This document shows positions 8,351-17,634 of a stretch of DNA of 64,000 nt, piece after piece. A model generated the notes under the pieces. The model was not told where the DNA came from. It did not search any database and worked only from the letters and a program-made list of their open reading frames with translations. The translations under genes and the position numbers were made by a program. The stretch is from assembly GCF_014203835.1 (NCBI RefSeq), contig NZ_JACHJW010000001.1, positions 682,001 through 746,000 of the forward strand, in the 5' to 3' direction. The stretch's first letter is position 1; each line of letters begins with the position of its first letter. The stretch comes from Micromonospora polyrhachis (GTDB lineage: Bacteria > Actinomycetota > Actinomycetes > Mycobacteriales > Micromonosporaceae).

Positions 8351-10264
8351 CTACAGGGTGCGGGCCAGCCGATCGGCCAGCAGCCGGGTGAACCGGGACG
8401 GGTCCTTCAGTTCCCCGCCCTCGGCCAGCAGGGCCATGGCGTACAGCAGCTCCGCGGTCTCGGACAGCACCTCTTCGTCCGTACCCTGCTCCTGGGCCTT
8501 GCGCATGCCGGTCACCAGCGGATGCGTGGGGTTGATCTCCAGGATGCGCTTGACGTGCGGCACCTCCTGACCCATCGCGCGGTACAGCTTCTCCAGGGTC
8601 GGGGTCATGTCCTGGGCGTCCCCGACCAGGCAGGCCGGCGAGGTGGTCAGCCGGGAAGAAAGCCGCACCTCCTTGACCTCGGCTGACAGCTTCCCGGTGA
8701 GCCAGGAGAGCAGTTCGGCGAAGTCCTTCTTGGCCTGCTCTCGCTCCGGCTCGGTGTCCGCCTTCTCGTCCTCACTGTCGAGGTCGATCTGCCCCTTGGC
8801 GATGGATTGCAGCGGCTTGCCGTCGAACGCGCCGACCTGCTCCACCCACACCTCGTCGACCGGGTCCGTGAGGATCAGCACCTCGTAGCCCTTGGCCCGG
8901 AACGCCTCCATGTGCGGCGAGTTCTCGATCATGCCCCGGGACTCGCCGGTCATGTAGTAGATGTCCTTCTGGCCATCCTTCATGCGCTCGACGTACTGGC
9001 GCAGGGTGCTGGGCTGGTCCGCGTCGTGGGTCGAGTCGACCGAGACGATGTCGAGGATCAGTTCCTGGTTGTCACGGTCCTCGACCAGCCCCTCCTTGAC
9101 TGCCCGGCCGAACTCGTTCCAGAACGTCCGGTACCGCTCGGGCTGATCGGCGAGCATCTCCTTCACCGTGCCGAGCACCTTCTTCACCAGGCGCCGACGT
9201 ACGGCCTGGATCTGTCGGTCCTGCTGGAGGATCTCGCGGGAGATGTTGAGTGACAGGTCGTGCGCGTCGACGACGCCCTTGACGAAGCGCAGGTAGTTCG
9301 GCATGAGCGCTTCGCAGTCGTCCATGATGAAGACGCGCTTGACGTAGAGCTGCACCCCGCGCTTGCCCTCACGCATGAAGAGGTCGAACGGCGCGTGGTT
9401 CGGAATGAACAGCAGCGCCTCGTACTCGAAGGTCCCCTCCGCCTTCATGTGGATGGTCTCGAGGGGGTCGCTCCAGTCGTGGCTGACGTGCTTGTAGAAC
9501 TCGTTGTACTCAGCCGGCTCGACCTCGCTGCGGGGCCGCGCCCACAGCGCCTTCATCGAGTTCAGCGTCTGCACGTCGTACGTCGTCGCCCCGGCCTCGT
9601 CGGTGCGCTCCGTCGTCATCCGGATCGGCCACGCGATGAAGTCGGAGTATCGCTTGACGATCTCCTTGATCTTCCACTCGGCCGCGTAGTCGAAGAGCTG
9701 GTCCTCGGTGTCCTCCGGCTTCAGGTACAGCGTGACCGAGGTGCCCTGCGGGACGTCGTCCACGGTCTCGACGACGTAGGTGCCCTCACCGGTCGACTCC
9801 CAGCGGGTCCCCTCCTCCTGCCCGGCGCGGCGGGTCAGCAGCGTCACCCGGTCGGCCACCATGAAGGTCGAGTAGAAGCCCACCCCGAACTGCCCGATGA
9901 GTTCCTGCGACGCCGCCGCGTCCTTGGACTCCTTCATCTTCTGGAGCAGTTCCGCCGTACCCGACTTGGCGATCGTGCCGATCAGCGCGACGACGTCCTC
10001 GCGGGACATGCCGATGCCGTTGTCGCGCACGGTGAGAGTGCGCTGTTCCTTGTCGGCCTCGATGGTGACGTGCAGGTCGGAGGTGTCGGCCTGCAATTCC
10101 TTGTCGATGAGCGACTCGAGACGCAGCTTGTCCAGGGCGTCCGAGGCGTTGGAGATGAGTTCCCGCAGGAAGATGTCTTTGTTGGAGTAGATCGAATGCA
10201 CCATCAACTGCAGCAGTTGACGCGTCTCGGCCTGGAACTCCAACGTTTCGATCCGATTACTCAA
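8351..10264 (-). CDS. htpG: Molecular chaperone HtpG (Hsp90)
   Basis: 637 residues, the full HtpG length. The N-terminal GHKL ATPase domain shows LRELISNASDALDK, DNGIGMS and QFGVGFYS; the middle domain has NISREILQQDR; the dimerisation domain follows. It is an ATP-dependent cytosolic chaperone for late folding of client proteins. I place the start at a TTG codon (10264, protein beginning LSNRIETLEFQAE), where a GAGGGAG ribosome site sits 6-7 nt upstream and the family N-terminus begins; an ATG 90 bp further upstream would add unrelated sequence. Terminators flank it on both sides, so it is transcribed alone. Confidence 0.97.
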   Translation of the reverse strand: MSNRIETLEFQAETRQLLQLMVHSIYSNKDIFLRELISNASDALDKLRLESLIDKELQADTSDLHVTIEADKEQRTLTVRDNGIGMSREDVVALIGTIAKSGTAELLQKMKESKDAAASQELIGQFGVGFYSTFMVADRVTLLTRRAGQEEGTRWESTGEGTYVVETVDDVPQGTSVTLYLKPEDTEDQLFDYAAEWKIKEIVKRYSDFIAWPIRMTTERTDEAGATTYDVQTLNSMKALWARPRSEVEPAEYNEFYKHVSHDWSDPLETIHMKAEGTFEYEALLFIPNHAPFDLFMREGKRGVQLYVKRVFIMDDCEALMPNYLRFVKGVVDAHDLSLNISREILQQDRQIQAVRRRLVKKVLGTVKEMLADQPERYRTFWNEFGRAVKEGLVEDRDNQELILDIVSVDSTHDADQPSTLRQYVERMKDGQKDIYYMTGESRGMIENSPHMEAFRAKGYEVLILTDPVDEVWVEQVGAFDGKPLQSIAKGQIDLDSEDEKADTEPEREQAKKDFAELLSWLTGKLSAEVKEVRLSSRLTTSPACLVGDAQDMTPTLEKLYRAMGQEVPHVKRILEINPTHPLVTGMRKAQEQGTDEEVLSETAELLYAMALLAEGGELKDPSRFTRLLADRLARTL

Positions 10265-10309
10265 TCCGACTCCCTCTGAGGACAGATTCCTGTCGACAGG
10301 ATACGAGTT

Positions 10310-10348
10310 GCGCTGGCCACCGCCGAAGCGGTCGGCGGTGGCCAGCGC
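10310..10348 (-). terminator. Terminator after putA
   Basis: A perfect 15-bp stem: GCGCTGGCCACCGCC (10310-10324) and its complement at 10334-10348, loop of 9 nt. It separates putA from the htpG gene. Confidence 0.85.
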
Positions 10349-10390
10349 GATCACGGCCGAGCGGGCCCGCAGATCGGACCGGCCGTCGGG

Positions 10391-13300
10391 TCAGAGCAGG
10401 CCGTCGGAGAGGTTGCTGGGGTTTCCGAACCGGTGTGCGGTGATGCTCACCGCCTGCTCATGGACGAACGGCAGGAGTTCCACCCGGCCCGCCTCGGTCA
10501 CCGGCCCGGACCAGACGGCGAGGTCCGGCCGTCCATCGGTAGCCGTGGCCAACCGCGATGCCGACTCCCCGATCAACCGGATCCGCCCGGCGTCGTACGT
10601 CGCCACCCGGGCGAGCCAGGCCGCCTCGTCCTCGACAGTGACCTGGTCGCTGACCGCCGACACCGCCGCCTGGAGCGGACCGGCCAGCGGTACGCCGGTC
10701 GAGACGCGCATCGGTGCCCCGGCGAGCGCGCCGGCGGCCAACACCCGGATCAGGGTGGCGATCGGCTCGTCCGTACCCAGTCGTACCGTCACCGGGTGTG
10801 GCCGATAGCGCAGTACGTTGCGCTCGGCCGCGAGCCCCGAGACGTCGACAGCCGGTTCGAAGATCCGCGCCCAGGCTGCCGCGTCGCTGCGGGCGGCCCG
10901 CTCGACGAAGGCGAAGTCCTCGGCGGGCAGGGCGGACCGCGCGGCGGCCAGCAGCGACGCCACGACCGAGCTGCCGATCTCCGCATCGGCGGTCGAGCGC
11001 GCGGGACTCCACCCGCCCAGCCCGACCAGGTAGTGCGGGCCGCCAGCCTTCGTGCCGGGGCCGACGGCGGACTTCTTCCACCCGCCGAACGGCTGCCGAC
11101 GAACGATGGCACCGGTGATGCCCCGGTTCACGTACAGGTTGCCGGCCTGGATCCGGTCCAGCCACCGGCCGAGTTCGGCGGATTCCAGCGAATGCAGCCC
11201 GGAGGTCAGCCCGTAGTCGACCTCGTTGACGATGTCGATGGCCTCGTCGAGGGTCGTGGCGGTCATGATGCCGAGGATCGGCCCGAAGAACTCGGTGCGG
11301 TGGTAGACCGAGCCACGGCGTACCCCTTCCCGGACGCCGGGGCTCCACAGCCGTCCCGACTCGTCGAGTTGCTTCGGCTGCAACAGCCACCGCTCCCCCT
11401 CGCCGAGTTCGGTGAGTCCGGCCAGGAGCTTGCCGGTCGCCGGTTCGATGACCGGCCCCATCTGGGTACGGGGATCGGTGGGGTAGCCGACGGTCAGCGA
11501 GGAGACCGCGTCGAGGAGCTGGGTACGGAACCGCTCGGAGCGGGCGACCTCACCGACCAACACGACCAGCGAGGCTGCGGAGCACTTCTGCCCGGCGTGC
11601 CCGAAGGCGGACGAGACCACGTCCTTGACCGCGAGGTCCAGGTCGGCGCTGGGCGTCACGATGATGGCGTTCTTGCCACTGGTCTCGGCGAGCAGCGGCA
11701 GGTCCGCCCGGAAGGACCGGAACAACTGTGCGGTCTCGTAGGCCCCGGTGAGGATCACCCGATCCACGAGCGGGTGCTTGATCAGCGTCGCGCCGAGTTC
11801 GGTCTCGTCCACCTGGATCAGCGTCAGCAGTTCCCGGGGCGCGCCGGCCTCCGCCAGCGCCGACCGGATGGCGTCGGCGATGACCGCGCCGCACCGTTCC
11901 GCCGGTCCGGCGGGCTTGACCACGACTGACGAGCCGGCGGCCAGCGCCGCGAGCATCGAACCGGCCGGGATCGCCACCGGGAAGTTCCACGGTGGCGTTA
12001 CGACCGTGAGCCGGGCCGGCGTGAAGGTCGCCCCGTCGACGTCGTCGAGTTCGCGGGCGAGTTCGGCGTAGTAGTGGGCGAAGTCGACGGCCTCGGAGAC
12101 CTCGGGGTCGGCCTGGTCCATGGTCTTGCCCGCCTCGGCGGCCATCACCTCGATCAGCTCGGCCCGGCGCGCCTCGATGACCTGGCCGACTCGGTGCAGG
12201 ACAGCACCCCGTTCGGCACCGGTACGGGCGGCCCAACCGGGGGCGGCGGCCGAGGCCCGGCGCAGCACGCCGTCCAGGGCCGAGGCGTCGGTCACCCGGG
12301 CCGCCTCGATCTCGTCGACCCCCAGCCGGGAGGTGGGTACCCGGGCCAGCAGTGCCCGGACCCATTCACGGTTCTCCGGTACGGCGGGGTCGGTGTCCGG
12401 GGTGTTCTCGAAGTGACCCTCCCGCGGCTCCTCGACGGCGGCGTACCGGTCGGCGGTCCGGTGCGGCTCGGGCACCTCGTCGTCCAGCGCGGCCAACGAG
12501 GCCAGGAAGCGGTCCTTCTCGCGGGCGAACAGCCCGGGGTTGGAGTCCAGTTCGAAGACGGCCGACATGAAGTTCTCGCTGCTGGCCCCCTCTTCGAGGC
12601 GGCGGATGAGGTAGGCGATGGCCACGTCGAACTGCTTCGGCCGGACCACCGGGGTGTAGAGCAGTAGCCCGCCGACCTCCCGGCGTACCGCTTCGGCCTG
12701 CCCCTGGGCCATGCCGAGCAGCATCTCGAACTCGATACCGTCACGGACCTGCCGCCGACCGGCGAGCAGCCAGGCGTACGCCACGTCGAAGAGGTTGTGC
12801 CCGGCCACCCCGATGCGGACGTTGCGGATCCGCTCGGGGTGCAACGCGTAGTGCAGGACCCGCTTGTAGTTCGTGTCCGAGTCCTGTTTGCTGCGACAGG
12901 TCGCCAGCGGCCAGCCGTGCAGCGTGGCCTCCACCTGCTCCATCGGCAGGTTCGCACCCTTGACGAGGCGTACCTTGATGCCGGCGCCGCCGCGCTCCCG
13001 GCGTCGCGCCGACCACTCCTGCAACCGGATCATGGCGCTCAACGCGTCCGGCAGGTACGCCTGCAGGACGATGCCCGCCTCCAGGTGCAGGAACTCCGGC
13101 CGGTCCAGCAGTTCGGTGAAGACCGCGATGGTCAGGTCGAGGTCCTTGTACTCCTCCATGTCCAGGTTGATGAACTTGGGAATGGCGGCGGAGGCGGCCG
13201 TGGTGAACAGCGGCGTCAGTTCCTCGATGATGTCCGCGACCGCCTCCTCGAAGGCCCACGGGTTGTGTGGGGCGACGGTCGAGGAGACCTTGATCGAGAC

Positions 13301-13858
13301 GTAGTCGACGTCGTCCCGGGTGAGCAGGCGTTGGGTCTCCTGCACCCGGCGGCGGGCCTCACCCCGCCCAAGCACCGCCTCGCCGAGCAGGTTGACGTTG
13401 AGCCGTACGCCCCTGGCGCGGATCCGTCGGATGGCCTTGCCGAGCCGGGCGTCGGTCGCGTCGACGATCAGGTGGCCGACCATCCGGCGCAGCACCTTGC
13501 GGGCGATCGGCACCACGATCCCCGGCAGCACCGGGGCGAGCACGCCACCCAGGCGTACGGCGGCCCGCAGTGGGGCGGACAGGAACGACGGTACGCCGGG
13601 AGCGAGCGCGGCCAGGGCCTGCGCGCTGACGCGTACGTCCTCGGGGCGGACGACACCATCCACGAAGCCCACCGCGAAGGCGAGGCCGTTCGGGTCGCGC
13701 AACAGGCCGGCCAACTGAGCTGCCGAGGCGTCGACGGGGAAGGCCGACGCTTCGGTGAGCCAGCGGCGCACCAGCGCGATCGTCTCCTGCGCGAGGTCGT
13801 CGCCGGGATGGCCGTCGGGTGTCTCGAACGGGCCGGGACGGGTGGTGAGGTCGGTCAT
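10391..13858 (-). CDS. putA: Bifunctional proline dehydrogenase / glutamate-semialdehyde dehydrogenase
   Basis: 1155 residues. The N-terminal half is an FAD-binding proline dehydrogenase barrel (VKVRLVKGANLPMEQVEA, YALHPERIRNVRIGVAGHN). The C-terminal half is an aldehyde dehydrogenase: VVTPPWNFPVAIPAGS for NAD binding, GHAGQKCSAASLV with the catalytic Cys, and LLAETSGKNAIIV with the catalytic Glu. Together they oxidise proline to glutamate via P5C. It lacks the ribbon-helix-helix DNA-binding domain of enterobacterial PutA. A LysR gene diverges 117 bp upstream and is the likely proline-responsive regulator. Start ATG 13858. Confidence 0.95.
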   Translation of the reverse strand: MTDLTTRPGPFETPDGHPGDDLAQETIALVRRWLTEASAFPVDASAAQLAGLLRDPNGLAFAVGFVDGVVRPEDVRVSAQALAALAPGVPSFLSAPLRAAVRLGGVLAPVLPGIVVPIARKVLRRMVGHLIVDATDARLGKAIRRIRARGVRLNVNLLGEAVLGRGEARRRVQETQRLLTRDDVDYVSIKVSSTVAPHNPWAFEEAVADIIEELTPLFTTAASAAIPKFINLDMEEYKDLDLTIAVFTELLDRPEFLHLEAGIVLQAYLPDALSAMIRLQEWSARRRERGGAGIKVRLVKGANLPMEQVEATLHGWPLATCRSKQDSDTNYKRVLHYALHPERIRNVRIGVAGHNLFDVAYAWLLAGRRQVRDGIEFEMLLGMAQGQAEAVRREVGGLLLYTPVVRPKQFDVAIAYLIRRLEEGASSENFMSAVFELDSNPGLFAREKDRFLASLAALDDEVPEPHRTADRYAAVEEPREGHFENTPDTDPAVPENREWVRALLARVPTSRLGVDEIEAARVTDASALDGVLRRASAAAPGWAARTGAERGAVLHRVGQVIEARRAELIEVMAAEAGKTMDQADPEVSEAVDFAHYYAELARELDDVDGATFTPARLTVVTPPWNFPVAIPAGSMLAALAAGSSVVVKPAGPAERCGAVIADAIRSALAEAGAPRELLTLIQVDETELGATLIKHPLVDRVILTGAYETAQLFRSFRADLPLLAETSGKNAIIVTPSADLDLAVKDVVSSAFGHAGQKCSAASLVVLVGEVARSERFRTQLLDAVSSLTVGYPTDPRTQMGPVIEPATGKLLAGLTELGEGERWLLQPKQLDESGRLWSPGVREGVRRGSVYHRTEFFGPILGIMTATTLDEAIDIVNEVDYGLTSGLHSLESAELGRWLDRIQAGNLYVNRGITGAIVRRQPFGGWKKSAVGPGTKAGGPHYLVGLGGWSPARSTADAEIGSSVVASLLAAARSALPAEDFAFVERAARSDAAAWARIFEPAVDVSGLAAERNVLRYRPHPVTVRLGTDEPIATLIRVLAAGALAGAPMRVSTGVPLAGPLQAAVSAVSDQVTVEDEAAWLARVATYDAGRIRLIGESASRLATATDGRPDLAVWSGPVTEAGRVELLPFVHEQAVSITAHRFGNPSNLSDGLL

Positions 13859-13912
13859 GCGCGCTGGCTCCTGCCGTGAGTCACAGCCCCAGTGTCACGC
13901 CTGCCGAGGATT

Positions 13913-13943
13913 AGGATAAGCGACGCTTTTTGAGGTCTATCCT
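13913..13943. promoter_or_regulatory. Candidate LysR site in the putA-lysR divergent promoter
   Basis: The inverted repeat AGGATA (13913-13918) / TATCCT (13938-13943), 19 nt apart and flanked by TT...TTAA, sits in the AT-richest part of the divergent spacer. Position and spacing suit a LysR tetramer, but the assignment is inference. Confidence 0.45.
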
Positions 13944-13975
13944 TAAGTTCTGCTTACGGAACCCTGGAGGTCGCG

Positions 13976-14899
13976 GTGCTCGACGTGAGACGTCTGGTGC
14001 TGCTGCGCGAGTTGGCCGTACGCGGCACCGTGGCCGCCGTCGCGGAGGCGTTGAACTTCACCCCGTCCGCCGTCTCCCAGCAGCTGAGCCAGTTGGAGAA
14101 GGAGACCGGCATGACGCTGCTACGCCGAGCCGGCCGTCGACTCCAGTTGACGCCGCAGGCGGAGATGCTGGTGGTGTCGGCGGGCGAGGTGCTCAACACC
14201 CTCGAACGGGCCGAGGCCGAACTTCAGGCGTCGCTGACGAAGGTGAGCGGCAACGTCCGGGTGGCGGTCTTCCAGTCGGCGGCGCTGGCGTTGATGCCCA
14301 GCACCCTGCGGAGCATGGCCCTGCGCTATCCGGACGTCCGGGTCGAAATGGTGCAAAGGGAGCCGGAACAGGCACTGCGGGAGACGTGGGCCCGCGACTT
14401 CGACATGGTGATCGCCGAGCAATACCCGGCGCACGCCGCACCGCATCATCCCGGTCTGGACCGCCGCGACCTGACCACCGACGCCATCCGGCTCGCCCTG
14501 CCCGCCGAGGAGGCGGCACTCTGGCCGGTCGAATCGCTACACGACGCCCGCCGCGTGCCGTGGGTCATGGAACCGCGCGGCACCGCCTCCCGGCACTTCG
14601 CCGAACAGTTGTGTCGCAGCGCCGGCTTCGAGCCTGACGTACGTTACGAGACGGCCGACCTGCAGGCACAGATCCGACTCGTCGAGTCGGGCAACGCGGT
14701 CGCGCTCATCCCGGACCTCGTCTGGGCGGGTCGGAGCACCACCTGCCGGCTCGTGGAACTACCCGACGCACCTCGGCGCACCATCTTCACCGCCCAGCGG
14801 CTCGCCGGGGCCAAGTCGCCCGCTGCCCGCGCGTTCCGGCAGACCCTGGAACACGAGGCCGCCGCCCGAGCGGCCGGTGAGGACATCCGTCACCGGTGA
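13976..14899 (+). CDS. LysR-family transcriptional regulator
   Basis: 307 residues. The N-terminal winged helix-turn-helix is VAAVAEALNFTPSAVSQQLSQLE, followed by the linker helix and a periplasmic-binding-protein-like effector domain (about 90-300) with EQALRETWARDFDMVI. GTG start at 13976 with a GGAGG ribosome site 6 nt upstream. It is divergent from putA, so autoregulation and control of proline catabolism by proline or P5C is the simplest role. The ligand is inferred from context only. Confidence 0.9.
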   Translation: MLDVRRLVLLRELAVRGTVAAVAEALNFTPSAVSQQLSQLEKETGMTLLRRAGRRLQLTPQAEMLVVSAGEVLNTLERAEAELQASLTKVSGNVRVAVFQSAALALMPSTLRSMALRYPDVRVEMVQREPEQALRETWARDFDMVIAEQYPAHAAPHHPGLDRRDLTTDAIRLALPAEEAALWPVESLHDARRVPWVMEPRGTASRHFAEQLCRSAGFEPDVRYETADLQAQIRLVESGNAVALIPDLVWAGRSTTCRLVELPDAPRRTIFTAQRLAGAKSPAARAFRQTLEHEAAARAAGEDIRHR

Positions 14900-14936
14900 C
14901 CTGTGGCCTCTTGCCTTATCGGGCTAGCCTGACGAA

Positions 14937-15389
14937 ATGTTGGAAGCCAGGAAGGCCAGCATCTGGCGCAGCCGTTACGACATCGCCATCGACGGCCGAC
15001 CGGTCGCGACCTGGGACAGTTCCTCCTGGCGAAGCGGTGGCGCGTTCGAGCTGGACGGGCAGCGCTACGAGGTACGCGGCAACGCCTGGGGCAACCGGTT
15101 TGGCATGGTCGATGTGACGGGGACACTCGTCGCCTCCGCAGACCGAGTCGGCCGCAAACAGTGGACCGTGACCGCTGCTGGGCGGACCTACCAGTTCCAG
15201 CGCGCGTCGATGTGGAACGACGAACAGGAACTGAGGGTCGGCGACACCCGGGTGGGATCGGTGCGGCGGACCAGCGTCTGGCGGGGCGACATCGCCGCCG
15301 ACCTGCCGGGCATGCCGCTGCCGGTACAGGTCTTCGTCCTTGGCGTCATCATCACGATGTGGAACGCACAGGCGGCTGCGGCCAGCTGA
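14937..15389 (+). CDS. LURP-one/Tubby-C-like small protein, function unknown
   Basis: 150 residues, mostly beta-strand by pattern: repeated short strands such as RYDIAIDGRPVATW, YEVRGNAWGNRFGMV and TYQFQRASMWNDEQEL. This resembles LURP-one-like (Tubby C-terminal fold) proteins found widely in actinobacteria. A hydrophobic segment, LPLPVQVFVLGVIITMW, near the C-terminus could be a membrane anchor or a core helix. It starts at ATG 14937, 37 bp after the LysR gene on the same strand. No catalytic motif is visible. The family assignment is tentative. Confidence 0.65.
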   Translation: MLEARKASIWRSRYDIAIDGRPVATWDSSSWRSGGAFELDGQRYEVRGNAWGNRFGMVDVTGTLVASADRVGRKQWTVTAAGRTYQFQRASMWNDEQELRVGDTRVGSVRRTSVWRGDIAADLPGMPLPVQVFVLGVIITMWNAQAAAAS

Positions 15390-15492
15390 ACCGGGGCACC
15401 GGCCGGAATAGGTATCCCGCCCGAAGCTCCGGTCGCAGCCGGGGTGCACGAAGCCGTACGTATCGAGGAGGGGCGAAGTGAACGGTCGGCCA

Positions 15493-16257
15493 TCAGGATC
15501 GGTACGGCGGGGCGACTCCCCAGCCCCATCTGGGTACCGGTGCCTCATGCGCCGGGTCGGCGCCGGGCTGTGAGTTGGCCAGGGCTAGCCGGGTGCCCCA
15601 CTCCAGGTAGCCCGAAAAGGCCGCACGGAACTCCGGGTCGTCGGGGAGGTGCACCTCGTCGGCTGCGTCCAGCATCAGGTTCACCCAGCGTCGGCGCTGC
15701 GCCTCGGTGATGCCCCGACCAAGGTGGCGGCGCAGCATGTGCGGGTAGCCGCCGCGCTCGATGCTGTAGGTCTCCGGGCCGCCGAACACCTCGGCCAGCC
15801 ACACCGCCACGTACCGGACGTGCTCGGAATCCATCCGGGCAAACAGCGGTGCCAGTAGCTCGTCGGCGAGAACCCGACGATAGAACGCTTCGCACAGCTT
15901 CCGAAACGCATCCAGGCCGCCGGCCCACTCGTACAACGTGGGTGGAGCACCGCCGCCGGAACCGACGACCGGAGTCTCCGCGTAGTGGGTCATCTCCTCG
16001 ATGTCCGTTACGTACGGGCGAATCTCGGCGAAGAATCCGGCGAAGTTCGGACCGCCCCGGAAACCGCGGAGGTGGTCGTCGGCAGAGGTCCAGACGATGC
16101 GCAGCACATACCGGGACGGGTCTTCCACGCTACGCGTCAGCTCGTACTGGAGACACTGGGGTGCGGCACGCAACGCTGTCGCGGCCCGCGCGTACGCGTC
16201 CTCGAAGCCGCCCAGTCGCTCCTGCGGCACGCGGTACCTGATGTACTCGATGACCAT
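15493..16257 (-). CDS. ABM monooxygenase - truncated haemoglobin fusion
   Basis: 254 residues in two domains. Residues 1-95 form an antibiotic-biosynthesis-monooxygenase (ABM) ferredoxin-like fold (MVIEYIRYRVPQERLGGFEDAY, RYVLRIVWTSADDHL). Residues 105-230 form a group II truncated haemoglobin: LYEWAGGLDAFRKLCEAFYRRV (B helix), LLAPLFARM, HVRYVAVWLAEVFGG (E helix) and PHMLRRHLGRGITEAQRRRWVNLM with the proximal His. Such chimaeras are known in a few actinomycetes. The globin may deliver O2 or detoxify NO or peroxide while the ABM domain oxidises a quinol-like substrate. A divergent HxlR gene with an operator lies upstream. Confidence 0.9.
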   Translation of the reverse strand: MVIEYIRYRVPQERLGGFEDAYARAATALRAAPQCLQYELTRSVEDPSRYVLRIVWTSADDHLRGFRGGPNFAGFFAEIRPYVTDIEEMTHYAETPVVGSGGGAPPTLYEWAGGLDAFRKLCEAFYRRVLADELLAPLFARMDSEHVRYVAVWLAEVFGGPETYSIERGGYPHMLRRHLGRGITEAQRRRWVNLMLDAADEVHLPDDPEFRAAFSGYLEWGTRLALANSQPGADPAHEAPVPRWGWGVAPPYRS

Positions 16258-16292
16258 GGGTACAGCGCACCATCCCCATTGAGAACGATCAA

Positions 16293-16314
16293 GTACGCAC
16301 TTTCTGGTGCGTAC
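16293..16314. promoter_or_regulatory. Inverted repeat between ABM-globin and hxlR genes
   Basis: GTACGCAC (16293-16300) and GTGCGTAC (16307-16314) form perfect 8-bp arms with a 6-nt spacer. GTAC-spaced repeats are typical HxlR-family operators. It sits 17 bp before the HxlR start and 35 bp before the globin-fusion start, so it could control both directions. Confidence 0.7.
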
Positions 16315-16331
16315 GACGGCAGGAGACGACG

Positions 16332-16733
16332 ATGCCCAAGCGATACCACTGCCCGGTCGAGCTGACCATCGATCTGGTCGGGGGTAAGTGGGGGGTGGTG
16401 ATCCTCGCTCACCTCAAGGAGGGGGCTCGACGCTACGGGGAGTTGCGCCGCCGGATGCCCGACGTAAGCGAGAAGATGCTGACCCAGCGGCTACGGGAGT
16501 TGGAGGCCAGCGGCCTGGTGGTGCGGGACGATCACGGGACCGTCCCGCCCCACGTGGAGTACCGCCTCAGCGACGAGGGCTGGAGTCTGACGCCGGTGTT
16601 GCAGGCGCTCTATGACTGGGGGCGGTCCCGGGCGGCACGGACCGGCACGCTGATCGCGATGCCGACGGCGGACTCGACCGACGCGGTCGCGGCGGGGTCA
16701 GCGGGGGCACCGCAGCGATTGGTCAGCCCTTGA
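16332..16733 (+). CDS. HxlR-family transcriptional regulator
   Basis: 133 residues, a winged helix-turn-helix of the HxlR/MarR-like class: CPVELTIDLVGGKWGVVILAHLKEG, then RYGELRRRMPDVSEKMLTQRLRELEASGLV and the wing PHVEYRLSDEG. The single N-terminal Cys in YHCPVE is at the place where HypR/QorR-type members sense electrophiles or quinones. It diverges from the ABM-globin fusion and probably controls it. Its 3' end overlaps the convergent ABC-permease gene by 11 bp. Confidence 0.9.
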   Translation: MPKRYHCPVELTIDLVGGKWGVVILAHLKEGARRYGELRRRMPDVSEKMLTQRLRELEASGLVVRDDHGTVPPHVEYRLSDEGWSLTPVLQALYDWGRSRAARTGTLIAMPTADSTDAVAAGSAGAPQRLVSP

Positions 16734-17634
16734 CGGAACCGGCCATGAGCCCGCCGATGAACCAGCGACCGAGCAGGATGTAGACGACCAGGGTGGGCAG
16801 TGAGGTGATGAGGGCACCGGCCATGGAGGCGGCGTAGTCCGGAGACTGTGCGCCGGCGAGGGCGTTCAGCGCGATGGTGATGGGACCGTTGCGGGTGTTG
16901 GACAGGAAGATCGCGAACAGGTAGTCGTTCCACGCCGAGGTGAACTGCCAGATGATCGTGACGACGAATCCGGGGATCGAAAGCGGCAGGATGACGGAAC
17001 GAAACGTGCGGACGAGGCCGGCCCCGTCGATACTGCTCGCCTCGATGAGTTCGAGTGGCACTGTGGTGGCGTAGTAGTTGCGGAAGATCAGGGTGCAGAT
17101 CGGTATTCCGTAGATGATGTGAACCAGGATCAGGGTCCAGATTCCCTTCGGCACACCGAGCCAGGAGACGACCTCCCCGAGGGGAATCATCACGGCCTGG
17201 TACGGAATGAACATGCCGAACAGGATGAGGGTGAAGAACACGTCGGCAGCCGGCAGCCGCCAGCGGGACAGGACGAAGCCGTTGGCCGCGCCGATGAAGG
17301 AAGAGACGACCGCGACCGGGATCGCCAGGGAGAAGGTACGAAAGAACGACTCGCCCAGCCGGTCCCAGGCCTTGGTCCACGAGGCGAGGGTCCAGTGCTC
17401 CGGAAGGTTCCACTGCCCGGTGACGCCGATCTCGCTACCCGACTTGAAGCTCGTCACCACCAGCACGTACATCGGCATCAGCACCACCACGACGAAGCCG
17501 ACGAGCACCGCGTAGCGCAGGGTACGAGCGGCGGCGGCACCGACACGGGCGGCGCTCCGGTGGTCTCGTCGCGTCGGTCGGGTCGCCGGGGTGGTGTCGG
17601 GGCGGGACGCGGCGGCGGTCAGCTCCGTACTCAT
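16723..17634 (-). CDS. Carbohydrate ABC transporter permease (MalG/AraQ type)
   Basis: About 303 residues with a hydrophilic N-terminal tail, then six predicted membrane helices beginning LRYAVLVGFVVVVLMPMYVLVV. The cytoplasmic EAA loop reads LIEASSIDGAGLVRTFRSVILP, the contact site for the ATPase. It pairs with the upstream permease: its ATG (17632-17634) overlaps that gene's TGA in an ATGA junction, so translation is coupled. No ATPase gene is present, which is usual for actinobacterial sugar importers that share an MsiK-type ATPase. Confidence 0.93.
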   Translation of the reverse strand: MSTELTAAASRPDTTPATRPTRRDHRSAARVGAAAARTLRYAVLVGFVVVVLMPMYVLVVTSFKSGSEIGVTGQWNLPEHWTLASWTKAWDRLGESFFRTFSLAIPVAVVSSFIGAANGFVLSRWRLPAADVFFTLILFGMFIPYQAVMIPLGEVVSWLGVPKGIWTLILVHIIYGIPICTLIFRNYYATTVPLELIEASSIDGAGLVRTFRSVILPLSIPGFVVTIIWQFTSAWNDYLFAIFLSNTRNGPITIALNALAGAQSPDYAASMAGALITSLPTLVVYILLGRWFIGGLMAGSVKG

